From Microvirga aerophila (GTDB taxonomy: Bacteria > Pseudomonadota > Alphaproteobacteria > Rhizobiales > Beijerinckiaceae), in the NCBI RefSeq assembly GCF_003332305.1, contig NZ_QOIO01000011.1:62001-126000 (forward strand): DNA of 64,000 nt. Direction: 5' to 3'. This document shows positions 17,016 to 25,391 of this stretch, piece by piece (within the stretch, counting starts at the first letter, position 1; each line of letters starts with the position of its first letter). The position numbers were made by a program, and so were the translations under genes. The notes beneath the pieces are model-generated. The model had not been told where the DNA came from, ran no database searches, and saw nothing but the letters and a program-made list of their open reading frames with translations.

Positions 17016-17231
17016 ATGAACAAGCATGAGCGCACCGGCGGCGAAGCCGTCGTGCAATATCTCGACAGCAACCTGCGGGTCGTGAAGCCGGGGGCCTTCG
17101 TACGCTGCGGCGTGACGGGGCAGCCGATCCCTCTCGACGAGCTGAAGTATTGGAGCGTCGCGCGGCAGGAGGCCTATGCGTCGCCTGAAGCCGTGATGAT
17201 CCGCATCACCGGGAAAGCGACTCCGGCCTGA
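17016..17231 (+). CDS. DUF2093 family small protein
   Basis: A 71-residue protein of the alphaproteobacterial DUF2093 family, function unknown. Conserved core: VVKPGAFVRCGVTGQPIPLDEL followed by KYWSVARQEAYASPEAV, including one Cys. Family members begin with MN and about ten polar residues, so ATG 17016 is chosen over the in-frame ATG 15 codons upstream. The gene sits between xseA and lpxK, as in many Rhizobiales. Its last 26 bases overlap the end of convergent lpxK. Confidence 0.85.
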   Translation: MNKHERTGGEAVVQYLDSNLRVVKPGAFVRCGVTGQPIPLDELKYWSVARQEAYASPEAVMIRITGKATPA

Positions 17232-18231
17232 GTCGCCGGCCCTCGATGCGCCGAAGAATGAATTTTCGAAGCCCGGCCTCGTCGTCGATGCAGAGCTGGA
17301 CCGGAAGGGCCATGAGGCCTGACCATGGTTCCGCGACCTCTGTGCTGGCGATCCGGGCCAAGTCCTTTTCGGTCGTGATCGCCTGAAGACCGAGGCCTTC
17401 GGCCTCTTTCCTCAGGCCCCTGAGATCGTCGCCGCTATACGGGTGATGGTCCGGAAACGCGATGATCCTTTCGACCAGGGCCCCGCATTCTCGAAGGGTT
17501 TCGAAGAACTTTTCCGGTCTGCCGATGCCGGCGAAAGCCAGAACCCGCTGCCCTCGAAGCGCTTCCGCCGCCGCCGTATAGGGCTGGAGGCTGGCGCGAA
17601 AAACCCGCTTGCCCTGCCGCTCGGCCTCGGCCGCCACAGCATCGCCCCCCACGCCGGCTCCGACAATCACGACCGCATCGACGGCAGGCCATTGGGCCGG
17701 CATGGGCGCGCGCAAGGGGCCCGATGGGAGAGGAAGACCGTTGCCGATCCCGGTTGCCCCATCCACGACCGCAATGGCGCAATCCTTGACCAGGGAGGGA
17801 TTCTGGAGCCCGTCATCCATGATGATCACGGTCGCACCGATTTCCAACGCCAGCCGCGCGCCGGCGGGACGATCCCGGGACACGATGGCCGGCGCGCGAC
17901 GCCCCAGGAGCAGCGGCTCGTCGCCCACGTCTCGGGCCGTATGATGTTCCTCCACCTGCACGGGACCCGGCAGTCTGCCGCCATATCCCCGGGACAAAAA
18001 GGCCGGGCTCTCGCCTGCGCCTTCCAAAAGCTCCGCCACGGCGAGCGCGGTTGGGGTCTTGCCGGCCCCGCCGGCCGTGAAGTTACCGATGCACAGAACG
18101 GGAAGACCGGCTTTCTGGCCTGGCCTGTTCATGCGGCGGGCCGCAACCGCGCCATAAAGCAGACTTGGAGGACGCAGCGCATGGGCCAGGAAGGAGGGCG
18201 CAGCCTGCCACCAGAAGGCCGGTGCACGCAT
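17206..18231 (-). CDS. lpxK: Tetraacyldisaccharide 4'-kinase LpxK
   Basis: Phosphorylates the 4' position of the lipid A disaccharide at the inner membrane. The 341-residue protein begins MRAPAFWW with a hydrophobic N-terminal segment, then has the Walker A variant GNFTAGGAGKTPT (about 47-59), LSRGYGG near 77, the DDGLQNPS segment (about 140-147) and TTEKDLARI near 293. The start is the ATG overlapping the waaA stop in TGATG, implying translational coupling. A longer open frame upstream in this phase is a shadow of waaA. The 3' end overlaps the DUF2093 gene by 26 bases. Confidence 0.95.
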   Translation of the reverse strand: MRAPAFWWQAAPSFLAHALRPPSLLYGAVAARRMNRPGQKAGLPVLCIGNFTAGGAGKTPTALAVAELLEGAGESPAFLSRGYGGRLPGPVQVEEHHTARDVGDEPLLLGRRAPAIVSRDRPAGARLALEIGATVIIMDDGLQNPSLVKDCAIAVVDGATGIGNGLPLPSGPLRAPMPAQWPAVDAVVIVGAGVGGDAVAAEAERQGKRVFRASLQPYTAAAEALRGQRVLAFAGIGRPEKFFETLRECGALVERIIAFPDHHPYSGDDLRGLRKEAEGLGLQAITTEKDLARIASTEVAEPWSGLMALPVQLCIDDEAGLRKFILRRIEGRRLRPESLSR

Positions 18232-19520
18232 CAGCGGCGCGCCCCGAGCTTCGCCTGCACGATGAAGGGTTCGATGGAGTGCATGGTGCGATCCACGGCC
18301 CCACCCAGAGCCTGCACGGCATCGGCCGCCGCGCGAGCCATGTCGCGGTTGAGGGCTGTATTGCCTAACAGTTCGCTGACGGCCCGCGCGAGAGTGGCGC
18401 TGTCCTTCACCATCAGGGCCCCACGCGCCTCGTCGAGGGCGGAGTAGATCTCGGTTGCATTGTGTACGTGCGGGCCGTGCAGGACCGCCGCGCCGAGCTT
18501 CGCCGGCTCGATGGGATTGTGCCCGCCGACGGGGACCAATGTGCCGCCCATCAGCACGATAGGAGACAGGCGATAGAACAGGCCCATCTCGCCGACCGTG
18601 TCGGTCACGTACACGTCCGTCGCCCGGTCGGGGTGCATGCCCTGCGAGCGTCGGCCCGCGCGAAGGCCCGCCCGCTCGGCGAGGGCCGCTACTTCCTCGC
18701 CCCGGTGCGGATGCCGGGGGGCGACGATCGTGAGAAGGCCAGGGTGGCGCTGGGCCAAGGCGCGGTGCACCGCCACGACGGCGCTTTCCTCGCCAGGATG
18801 CGTGCTGGCCGCGAGCCAGACCGGTCGGCCGGCCACGAGTCCCGACAGGTGGGCCACCGCCCTCGGGTCGGCAGGCGGCGGCGCGCCATCGAATTTGAGG
18901 TTGCCGGCGACCAGCACCCGGGGCGCGCCGAGGCGGGCGAACCGTTCCGCATCCTCCGAGGTCTGGGCCAGGCACAGGGCGAAGCGTTCGAGCAGCGCGC
19001 CGATGATGCGCGGCATCTTCTGCCAGCGATGAAACGAGCGGTCTGACATGCGCCCATTGACGAGAACCAGCGGGATATGGCGCTGGTCGAGGGCCACGAC
19101 CGTGTTGGGCCAGATCTCGGACTCGGCCACCAGGGCCACGTCCGGCTGCCAGTAGTCCAGGAAGCGCCGGATGTAGCGCGGCACGTCGAGCGGCACGAAC
19201 TGATGGACCGCCCCGGGCGGCAAGCGCCGGGCGATCAGGGCCGCGGACGTGCGGGTGCCCGACGTGACCAGCACGGACAATCCGCGTTGGGTCAGCCGCT
19301 CCACCACCGGCAACAGGGAGAGGGTTTCGCCGATGCTCGCTCCATGCACCCAAACAAGGTGGCCCTTGGGCCGGGGGCGGCTGGGATAGCCCTGCCGCTC
19401 GCCCAGACGCGTGCGATCCTCGCGGCCCTTGCGCTGTCGCCAGTACAGCAGCCCGAGCACGGCCGGCTCGAGAACGGTGGTGGCCGCGCGATACGTCCTG
19501 ATGACGAGGGGAAGGCTCAT
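18231..19520 (-). CDS. waaA: 3-deoxy-D-manno-octulosonic acid transferase
   Basis: Transfers Kdo residues from CMP-Kdo to lipid IVA, building the LPS inner core. At 429 residues it is normal for the GT-B enzyme: N-terminal membrane-associated helix, VWVHGASIGETLSLLPVV near 53-70 with the catalytic Glu, ESEIWPN near 130, NGRMSDRSF near 152, and the C-terminal nucleotide-binding segment with MGGTLVPVGGHNPIEPA near 323-339. The start ATG 19520 overlaps the acyltransferase stop in ATGA; the stop overlaps the lpxK start by one base, so three genes form one tightly coupled unit. Confidence 0.96.
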   Translation of the reverse strand: MSLPLVIRTYRAATTVLEPAVLGLLYWRQRKGREDRTRLGERQGYPSRPRPKGHLVWVHGASIGETLSLLPVVERLTQRGLSVLVTSGTRTSAALIARRLPPGAVHQFVPLDVPRYIRRFLDYWQPDVALVAESEIWPNTVVALDQRHIPLVLVNGRMSDRSFHRWQKMPRIIGALLERFALCLAQTSEDAERFARLGAPRVLVAGNLKFDGAPPPADPRAVAHLSGLVAGRPVWLAASTHPGEESAVVAVHRALAQRHPGLLTIVAPRHPHRGEEVAALAERAGLRAGRRSQGMHPDRATDVYVTDTVGEMGLFYRLSPIVLMGGTLVPVGGHNPIEPAKLGAAVLHGPHVHNATEIYSALDEARGALMVKDSATLARAVSELLGNTALNRDMARAAADAVQALGGAVDRTMHSIEPFIVQAKLGARR

Positions 19521-20272
19521 GCGCGTGAGCTCGCGGTCATGGCCGGAGCAGGCTTCGTGTCCCGCGCCTTGGCTCCCGGGTCTTTGGAACCGACGAGCGC
19601 ATAGGCCCGCTCGTGGATGGCGTCGAGCTCCCGCTCCACGGCCTGGCGCAAGGTTTCCAGAGTTTCCCTGTCGGCCTCGCGGGGCACTTCGATGGGGTCG
19701 CCTAGCACGATGGCACCGCGCCCGAACGGTAGGCCGATGCTGGCCCGGTCCCAACTGTTGAAGTCCATGCGCCGGCTCGTCACCACGGCGACCGGCACGA
19801 TCGGCCGCCCCGAAAGCTGCGCCAGGGTCACGATCCCTTCACCACAAACCCGCGAAATCTTGGGGATATCGGCGGTCATCACCACCATCTCGCCGTCACC
19901 GAGCGCCCGCATCATGGCCCGCATGGCCGAGATGCCGCCTTTCTTGCGAATATCCCGCCCGCGCGCGCCCGAGCCGCGGATCGCCCGGATGCCGAGATGG
20001 CGAAGCGCGATGGCGTTGAACTCGCCATCGCCTGAGCGGGACACAAGGCTCGCCGCACGGTCCTCCGGCCTCTTGGCGAAGTGGATCATGAAGTGCTGCC
20101 CGTGCCACATGGCGGCGATCACAGGCATCATGGGGCCGATTCGGTCATAGGCATCCGCCGGTTCCATGACGAACCGGTTCGTGCGGTGCACGAACTTGAG
20201 ATAGCTCGCGACGAGAAGCCCTAAGGCCTCCTGAACGGCTCGCGAGCGGGTGATGCGTTTGACGAGACCCAT
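19517..20272 (-). CDS. DUF374 lysophospholipid-acyltransferase-family protein
   Basis: A 251-residue protein of the DUF374 branch of glycerolipid/lipid A acyltransferases. It has an amphipathic N-terminus, the block VIAAMWHGQHFMIHF with the usual His, LVSRSGDGEFNA, IRGSGARG and VVMTADIPK (normally TPDGPRGP), then GIVTLAQLSGRPIVPVAV. The Asp of the HX4D motif is not in its usual place, as in the rest of this branch. Its location directly before waaA and lpxK suggests an envelope-lipid acyl transfer; the exact acceptor is unknown. The last 20 residues are a variable Ala/Lys tail. It overlaps waaA by four bases. Confidence 0.88.
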   Translation of the reverse strand: MGLVKRITRSRAVQEALGLLVASYLKFVHRTNRFVMEPADAYDRIGPMMPVIAAMWHGQHFMIHFAKRPEDRAASLVSRSGDGEFNAIALRHLGIRAIRGSGARGRDIRKKGGISAMRAMMRALGDGEMVVMTADIPKISRVCGEGIVTLAQLSGRPIVPVAVVTSRRMDFNSWDRASIGLPFGRGAIVLGDPIEVPREADRETLETLRQAVERELDAIHERAYALVGSKDPGAKARDTKPAPAMTASSRA

Positions 20273-20285
20273 CTTATGGCGTGAA

Positions 20286-20519
20286 TCAGCCCTGCTGCGG
20301 GTCGAGCAGGCGGTGCAGATGGACCACGAAGTAGCGCATATGAGCGTTGTCGACGCTCGCCTGCGCCTTGGCCTTCCAGGCCGCGTGAGCCGCAGCGTAG
20401 TTCGGATAGATGCCGACGATGTCGAGCTTGGAAAGGTCCCTGAAATCGACGGAATCGAGGCTGGTGAGCTCGCCGCCGAAAACCAGGTGAAGGAGTTGCT
20501 TGCCAGGCTGGTCGGTCAT
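20286..20519 (-). CDS. DUF4170 family protein
   Basis: A 77-residue protein with the DUF4170 pattern: LHLVFGGEL near the start, LDIVGIYPNYAAAHAAWKAKAQASVDNAHMRYF and VVHLHRLLDP at the end. Function unknown. It sits 13 bases before the acyltransferase gene and 58 bases after the CysQ-like gene on the same strand, a conserved rhizobial order, which suggests an envelope or housekeeping link without proving one. Confidence 0.85.
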   Translation of the reverse strand: MTDQPGKQLLHLVFGGELTSLDSVDFRDLSKLDIVGIYPNYAAAHAAWKAKAQASVDNAHMRYFVVHLHRLLDPQQG

Positions 20520-20577
20520 GATGAGGGGACTCTCCTTACGGGATGCAAAAAGGATGCTGATTTGAGGATCTGTTGTT

Positions 20578-21381
20578 TCAGGTCCTCATGGCTCCAATAG
20601 CACGAGGATGCAACCGTGACGCAACGGCAACCATCTCATGATGGCGCGGCTGGGGCTTGTTGTAGGTAGGGGTCGACCCGCCGAAATCAGTCAGGAGCGC
20701 TCCGGCCTCGTGCAAAATCAGGTCGGCGGCCGCGATGTCCCAGTCGTGGGAGCTGGAGGAGACCAGTCCCACGTCGATGGACCCGTCCGCCACGCGGGCG
20801 AGCCGCAGCGCGAGGGACGGTACCTTCGGCAGGTGCACGATGGGGCCGGCGCGGCGCTCGAAGCGCTCCACGAGAGGTTTGGGACCGGCCACCCGGGCAT
20901 GCTTCAGAGCGGCTTCCTCAGAGACCTGCAGCTGCAAGCCGTTGCACCAGGCGCCGCCGCCCAGGCTCGCCTCGTAGAGGCGATCGTGGATCGGCGCATA
21001 GATGGCGCCGAGGATCGGACGGCCTTCCATTATGAGGCCGATGGACACGCACCAATCCGGATGGCCGGTGGAAAAGGCTCGCGTGCCATCGATGGGGTCG
21101 ACGATCCAGACCAGGCGCTTTCCCAGCCGGATGGGATCGTCGGCCGTTTCCTCGGACAGCCAGGCGGCCTCCGGCAGCAAGGTCGCCAGGTGACCTTTCA
21201 GGAAAGTATCGAGGGCGATGTCGGCCTCGGTGACCGGAGAAGAACGGTCCTTGTACCAGAGCCGGGCCGCTGTCTTGGCGCCCGCGCGGAAGAACGGCAG
21301 GGCCATTGCGCCAGCCTCCCGCGCAGCGTCGCGCACGGCAGGCCCGAGGGAAGAGATGAGTTCGGATGAAGGAGCAAGCAT
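20578..21381 (-). CDS. Inositol-monophosphatase family / CysQ-like 3'(2'),5'-bisphosphate nucleotidase
   Basis: A 267-residue member of the Mg-dependent, Li-sensitive phosphatase superfamily. Metal ligands are in SEET (about 76-79), DPIDGT at 95-100 and the C-terminal WDIAAADLILHEAGA near 205-220. Likely substrates are 3'-phosphoadenosine 5'-phosphate (CysQ) or sugar/inositol phosphates; the sequence does not separate these. It heads the leftward cluster running on to lpxK. Start at 21381 gives a normal-length N-terminus. Confidence 0.86.
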   Translation of the reverse strand: MLAPSSELISSLGPAVRDAAREAGAMALPFFRAGAKTAARLWYKDRSSPVTEADIALDTFLKGHLATLLPEAAWLSEETADDPIRLGKRLVWIVDPIDGTRAFSTGHPDWCVSIGLIMEGRPILGAIYAPIHDRLYEASLGGGAWCNGLQLQVSEEAALKHARVAGPKPLVERFERRAGPIVHLPKVPSLALRLARVADGSIDVGLVSSSSHDWDIAAADLILHEAGALLTDFGGSTPTYNKPQPRHHEMVAVASRLHPRAIGAMRT

Positions 21382-21487
21382 CGCAGATTTACATGGGGGC
21401 GTTCGCCCCGAATGCTACACCACTGCAGCGGAGCATGCCTGGTTTTTCACGGCAGCTGAACGATGGTCGGTACCGCCCGCCGGCGCG

Positions 21488-22426
21488 TCAGAGCGACCGG
21501 ACGAGGCATTCCAAGGTCAGGGCCGCAAAGAGGATGAGGCCCGCATCCCGGTTCGAGCGGAAGAGACGCAGCGCGCCGGCTCCGTCCTGGCGGTCGATGC
21601 GCGCCACCTGCCAGGCGAGGTGAGCGGCGAAAAGCCCCAGTCCCACAAACGCCAGAGGCCCCGCATCGGCCAGGATGAAGGCTGCCGCCATGAAGAGGGC
21701 CGTCAGCACATAGCAGGCGGCAACGCCCAACCTGACCCTTTCGCCGAAGAAACGGGCCGAGGACTTGATGCCCACCACCTCGTCATCCTCGATATCCTGC
21801 AGGGCATAGATCGTGTCGTAGCCCACCACCCAGGCGATGCTGCCGAGATAAAGAGCCACAGCCGCAAGGCTCAAGGACGCGAAGACGGCGGCCCAACCCA
21901 TCAGCGCGCCCCAGGCGAAGGCAAGCCCCAGCACGATCTGCGGCATCCAGAAGAAGCGCTTCATGAAGGGGTAGAGGCCGACGATGCCCAGGGACGCAAA
22001 TCCAGTTGCGATCGCGAAGGCGTTGAACTGGAGCAGAACGCCCAAGCCCACGAGACATTGGAGGACCAGGAAGGCGAGCGCACCCTTGAGGCTGACCTGC
22101 CCGGACGGGAGGGGACGGTTGCGCGTGCGCTCGACGCGGGTATCGAGGTCCCGGTCGACGATGTCGTTATAGGTGCAGCCCGCGCCTCGCATGGCGATGG
22201 CGCCGACCAGGAAGAGAAGGCCATGCAGCGGGTCGGGCCAGGGACGTCCGGCCGCGAGGGCTGCAAGCGCTGCCGACCACCAGCAAGGGAGCAGCAACAG
22301 CCACCATCCGATCGGCCGCTCGATGCGCGCAAGTCGCAGGTAGGGCCTCAGGCCCGCAGGCGCCAGGCGATCGGCCCAGTGTCCCCTGACGGCGTCCGGG
22401 AGGGCCGAGGCGACGGGACGGTCCAT
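21488..22426 (-). CDS. ubiA: 4-hydroxybenzoate polyprenyltransferase
   Basis: Integral membrane enzyme of ubiquinone synthesis, attaching the polyprenyl chain to 4-hydroxybenzoate. The 312-residue protein has about eight or nine hydrophobic helices. The first Asp-rich motif is NDIVDRDLDTRVERTRNRPL (about 85-104) and the second is YALQDIEDDEVVGIKS (about 210-225); both bind Mg-prenyl diphosphate. The N-terminal RPYLRLARIERPIGWWLLLLP is typical. It starts 15 bases after the end of the secreted-protein gene at 22442, on the same strand. Other ubi genes are not nearby. Confidence 0.94.
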   Translation of the reverse strand: MDRPVASALPDAVRGHWADRLAPAGLRPYLRLARIERPIGWWLLLLPCWWSAALAALAAGRPWPDPLHGLLFLVGAIAMRGAGCTYNDIVDRDLDTRVERTRNRPLPSGQVSLKGALAFLVLQCLVGLGVLLQFNAFAIATGFASLGIVGLYPFMKRFFWMPQIVLGLAFAWGALMGWAAVFASLSLAAVALYLGSIAWVVGYDTIYALQDIEDDEVVGIKSSARFFGERVRLGVAACYVLTALFMAAAFILADAGPLAFVGLGLFAAHLAWQVARIDRQDGAGALRLFRSNRDAGLILFAALTLECLVRSL

Positions 22427-22441
22427 GAGGATCGCTCGCGG

Positions 22442-22921
22442 TTAGAGCGCGCCTTTCGGCATGCTGTAGGTGCCGGTGAGGCCGCCGCCACCGAGGAGGC
22501 CGCCGCCTTTGCCGCCCTGTTGTTGCTGCTGCGCCTGCTTGGCCTTCTTTTCCATTTCGGCCACCTTGGCGGCCGCCGTACAGGCCTGGCCCTTCATGTT
22601 CTGGGCGCGCTTATGGTCTTCCGTGAAGCTCTGGGCGAACTGGTCGGGAACCTGGCACCAATCCTTGTTGGCCGTGAGCCACTTCACGCCGGTCTCGCCG
22701 TTATTGACCAGCTTGGTGAAAACGCCGCAGGCTGCGCGAGGATCGATCTTCTTCTGCTTGCCGTCGCCGCCGAGCTTGTTGATCTGCTGGATCAAGCCCT
22801 GGCGCTCGGCGAGAAATTTCTGTGCGTCCTGGCAGTTGCTCGACTGCGCAAAGGCAGGAACAGCCATGAAAATGCCGGCAGCGGCAAACGCAGCCGTAAG
22901 GTGCGAACGGATATGCGTCAT
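22442..22921 (-). CDS. Secreted hypothetical protein with Gln- and Gly-rich tail
   Basis: I do not recognise a named family. The 159-residue protein has a clear signal peptide ending VPAFAQ near residue 26. The mature part carries four Cys (NCQDAQ, AACGVF, DWCQVP, QACTAA), which could form two disulphides, then a helix rich in Lys and Gln (MEKKAKQAQQQQQ) and a Gly-rich stretch. ATG 22921 has an AAGGA box eight bases upstream; a TTG two codons earlier is less likely. Just upstream of ubiA on the same strand. Periplasmic, function unknown. Confidence 0.75.
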   Translation of the reverse strand: MTHIRSHLTAAFAAAGIFMAVPAFAQSSNCQDAQKFLAERQGLIQQINKLGGDGKQKKIDPRAACGVFTKLVNNGETGVKWLTANKDWCQVPDQFAQSFTEDHKRAQNMKGQACTAAAKVAEMEKKAKQAQQQQQGGKGGGLLGGGGLTGTYSMPKGAL

Positions 22922-23125
22922 CGGCAAGGTCCTTCAAACAAGCGCGCGACGTCTCGCGGCCGGTGCTCTGTTAGCAGGTTACGGGCCCTCAGGCCAAGAG
23001 TGTAATGGCCTTCCATAGGTTACCAAGTGCTTAGACGCACCTAAAATCCATGTGAGCACCCGGTTCGTCTACTCCCTTAAGACAGGGGAAATTGATAAAG
23101 CTTCAGCTCAACTGCTCAGGTTTCC

Positions 23126-23872
23126 ATGCCCTCTTACGATTTCAACGCACCGCGCCTTTTCGTCGAGTCCCCCCTTCGGGAGGCGGCCCGGATCGCCCTT
23201 GATCGGGGCCAAGCGAACTACCTGCTGAACGTGCTGCGGCTCAAGGCCGGCGACGCCGTGCTGATCTTCAATGGCCAGGACGGCGAATGGCGTGCTGAGG
23301 TCTCCGTCGAAGGCAGAAAGGCGGCAGACCTCGTCTGCCAGGAGCGCACCCGGGAGCAGACCGCACCGCCCGATCTCGTCTATGCTTTCGCGCCGCTCAA
23401 ACATGCCCGGCTCGACTACATGGTCCAGAAGGCGGTCGAGATGGGGGCGGGGATTTTGCAGCCGGTCGTGACGCGCCGGACGCAAAGCACGAGGGTGAAC
23501 CTGGAGCGCATGCGGAGTAACGCCATCGAGGCGGCGGAGCAATGCGGGATCCTGGCAATCCCCGAGGTTCGGCCAGAGCAGGATTTGGAGAAGTATATCA
23601 GTGGGTTGGAAAATGACCGCGTGGTTGTTTTCTGTGATGAGGATGCGCCGGTTTCCAACCCCTTCAAGGCCCTCTCAAGCTTCGGGAACAATATACCGAA
23701 GTTGGCCGTTGTCGTGGGACCCGAAGGAGGGTTTACCGACCAGGAGAGAGCGCTTGTTGCCGCCCACGACAGTTGCGTACGGATATCGTTGGGACCGCGA
23801 ATCTTGCGCGCCGATACAGCTGCCGTTGCCGCTCTGGCCGTCGTCCAATCCGCGCTCGGCGATTGGGTCTGA
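23126..23872 (+). CDS. rsmE: 16S rRNA (uracil(1498)-N3)-methyltransferase RsmE
   Basis: Methylates N3 of U1498 in 16S rRNA. The 248-residue SPOUT-fold protein has an N-terminal PUA-like part (RLFVESPLR, HYLLNVLRLKAGD-like segment) and the C-terminal knot with KAVEMGAGILQPVVTRRTQ near 104-122, VVVGPEGGFTDQE near 194-206 and ISLGPRILRADTA near 219-231. Rightward with a 198-base upstream gap, and followed by two glutamate-cysteine-ligase-type genes; rsmE beside gshA is a common rhizobial order. Confidence 0.94.
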   Translation: MPSYDFNAPRLFVESPLREAARIALDRGQANYLLNVLRLKAGDAVLIFNGQDGEWRAEVSVEGRKAADLVCQERTREQTAPPDLVYAFAPLKHARLDYMVQKAVEMGAGILQPVVTRRTQSTRVNLERMRSNAIEAAEQCGILAIPEVRPEQDLEKYISGLENDRVVVFCDEDAPVSNPFKALSSFGNNIPKLAVVVGPEGGFTDQERALVAAHDSCVRISLGPRILRADTAAVAALAVVQSALGDWV

Positions 23873-24039
23873 CGCTGCCGTCCGACGATGTTCTGCAACG
23901 ATACGCTTCTAGCCACAACAGCTTAGCAGTTTCAGGCCTGTTCGCCCCACTGTCGCCCTATTGACGGGGAGGCTTGGGCGCGTCCTGACAGCTGCTCGAC
24001 GAGCACGAATAAGAGCCTAAAAGATAATCAGAGGAGCTC

Positions 24040-25182
24040 ATGATGAATGGGGAATTCAAGTTCGGTATCGAGGAAGAATACTTCATCAATGACGCCTTCA
24101 AGAGGGACGCTGCCCGGGGCAGGATAAAGGAATTCTTCGAGGCCTGCAGAGACAAGCTCTCCGATGACATTCAGCCGGAGATGCTGGAGCCCCAGATCGA
24201 GATCGCCACCAAGCCGGGCGTCGAATTCGCTGACGCGAGGTCGCAGCTCGTGGACCTTCGCACCTCTGTCGGAGCCATCGCCCGCGACCACAACCTGTCG
24301 GTCATGGCGTCGGGAACCCATCCCCTCGCCACCTGGGCACGCGTGAGGCCCAACGCCCAGCCCCGTTACGGGAAGGTGATGCACGACCTGCAGATGGTGG
24401 GCAGCCGCAGCGTGGTCTGCGGCATGCATGTGCATGTGGAGGTGCCGGATCTTGCGACCCGGATCGACATCATGAACCGGATCCAGCCCTACCTGCCGCT
24501 GCTTCTGGCGCTCTCGACCTCGTCGCCGTTCTGGCAATCCCAGCGCACGGGGCTCTTGGGCTACCGGCTCGCGGCCTATCGCGAACTTCCCCGCACGGGC
24601 CTGCCGGACCTGTTCGAGAGCGCGGCCGACTACCAGCGCTACATCGACACCCTCGTGGCCGCACGGGCCATCGAGAATTCAAGTTATGTCTGGTGGGTGA
24701 TCAGGCCGTCCCTGAAGCACCCGACCCTGGAGCTGCGGGTGGCCGACAGCTGCACCCGTGTCGACGACACGCTTGCCATCGCGGCCCTCTACCGCTGCCT
24801 CGTTCGCCATCTCAGCCTCGATCCCAAGCTCAATGCCGGGCAGACCGGCGCATCGCGGGCGATCAACGATGAGAACGGCTGGCGGGCCCAGCGCTACGGC
24901 ATCCACGGCAGCTTCGTCGACGAAGCGAGCCGGAGCGCTAAGCCGGTGCGGCAGATGCTGGACGAAACCCTGGATCTCGTGGCCGAGGACGCCAAGGCCC
25001 TGGGCTGCGAGCGGGAACTCGATCTCGCCCGCTGGATCGTGGCGCGCGGCACCAGCGCCGACCAGCAGCTGACCCTCTACACGGAAGCTCTGGGTCGCGG
25101 CCTGTCGAGCCGCGACGCGCTAGCCGGCGTGGTCGATTGGCTATCAGCCGAGACTATCGGGGAGAGCACAGTCCGGCATTGA
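24040..25182 (+). CDS. YbdK-type carboxylate-amine ligase (glutamate-cysteine ligase superfamily)
   Basis: A 380-residue protein of the GCS2/YbdK group. It opens FGIEEEYFI, the acidic Mg/ATP-binding motif, followed by EMLEPQIEIAT near 47-57, MASGTHPLATW near 90, GMHVHVEV near 129, and WWVIRPSLKHPTLELRVADSC near 218-238. Members show weak glutamate-cysteine ligase activity in vitro; the real substrate is often unknown. Start ATG 24040 follows GAGGAG. It stands between rsmE and a second, class II glutamate-cysteine ligase, so it is unlikely to be the main glutathione enzyme (inference). Confidence 0.88.
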   Translation: MMNGEFKFGIEEEYFINDAFKRDAARGRIKEFFEACRDKLSDDIQPEMLEPQIEIATKPGVEFADARSQLVDLRTSVGAIARDHNLSVMASGTHPLATWARVRPNAQPRYGKVMHDLQMVGSRSVVCGMHVHVEVPDLATRIDIMNRIQPYLPLLLALSTSSPFWQSQRTGLLGYRLAAYRELPRTGLPDLFESAADYQRYIDTLVAARAIENSSYVWWVIRPSLKHPTLELRVADSCTRVDDTLAIAALYRCLVRHLSLDPKLNAGQTGASRAINDENGWRAQRYGIHGSFVDEASRSAKPVRQMLDETLDLVAEDAKALGCERELDLARWIVARGTSADQQLTLYTEALGRGLSSRDALAGVVDWLSAETIGESTVRH

Positions 25183-25207
25183 GGACGTCGGTCGGTATCG
25201 TGAAGTC

Positions 25208-25236
25208 GTCATGGCCGGGTTCATCCCGGCTATGAC
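25208..25236. repeat. Intergenic palindrome of the rhizobial GTCATGGCCGGG type
   Basis: GTCATGGCCGGG and CCCGGCTATGAC form a 12-bp stem (one G-T pair) around a five-base loop, 25 bases after the upstream stop. Very similar palindromes are scattered between genes in Bradyrhizobium and Methylobacterium. It could also help end the ybdK-like transcript. A degenerate relative lies at 51962. Confidence 0.55.
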
Positions 25237-25307
25237 AAGAAGACGGTGCAGCACCTCGCCTGTCCGCATGCTCTTCTCGCACTCTCTATCAATCTGGCCG
25301 TACCGCA

Positions 25308-25336
25308 TTGCAGCTGGGCCTTAACCCGCCTATCTA
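25308..25336 (+). promoter_or_regulatory. Candidate sigma-70 promoter of gshA
   Basis: TTGCAG (25308-25313) and TATCTA (25331-25336) are separated by 17 bases. Transcription would begin near 25343, about 50 bases before the gshA start, upstream of the terminator-like hairpin. Prediction from consensus only. Confidence 0.4.
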
Positions 25337-25351
25337 CACCGGACTTGATTC

Positions 25352-25377
25352 AGCGCGGCACCCAGCCGCGCTTTTCT
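25352..25377 (+). terminator. Terminator-like hairpin inside the gshA leader
   Basis: AGCGCGGC and GCCGCGCT (25352-25359 and 25365-25372) pair perfectly around ACCCA and are followed by TTTTCT. The T-run ends 15 bases before the gshA ATG. It may end read-through from the upstream gene, or act as an attenuator if the promoter at 25308 is real. Confidence 0.6.
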
Positions 25378-25391
25378 GCATGAGGTGATGC

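Noticed and set aside
21218..23005. A 595-residue rightward open frame
   Set aside because: It spans the CysQ-like gene, ubiA and the secreted protein on the other strand, which all have clear motifs; it is a composition artefact.
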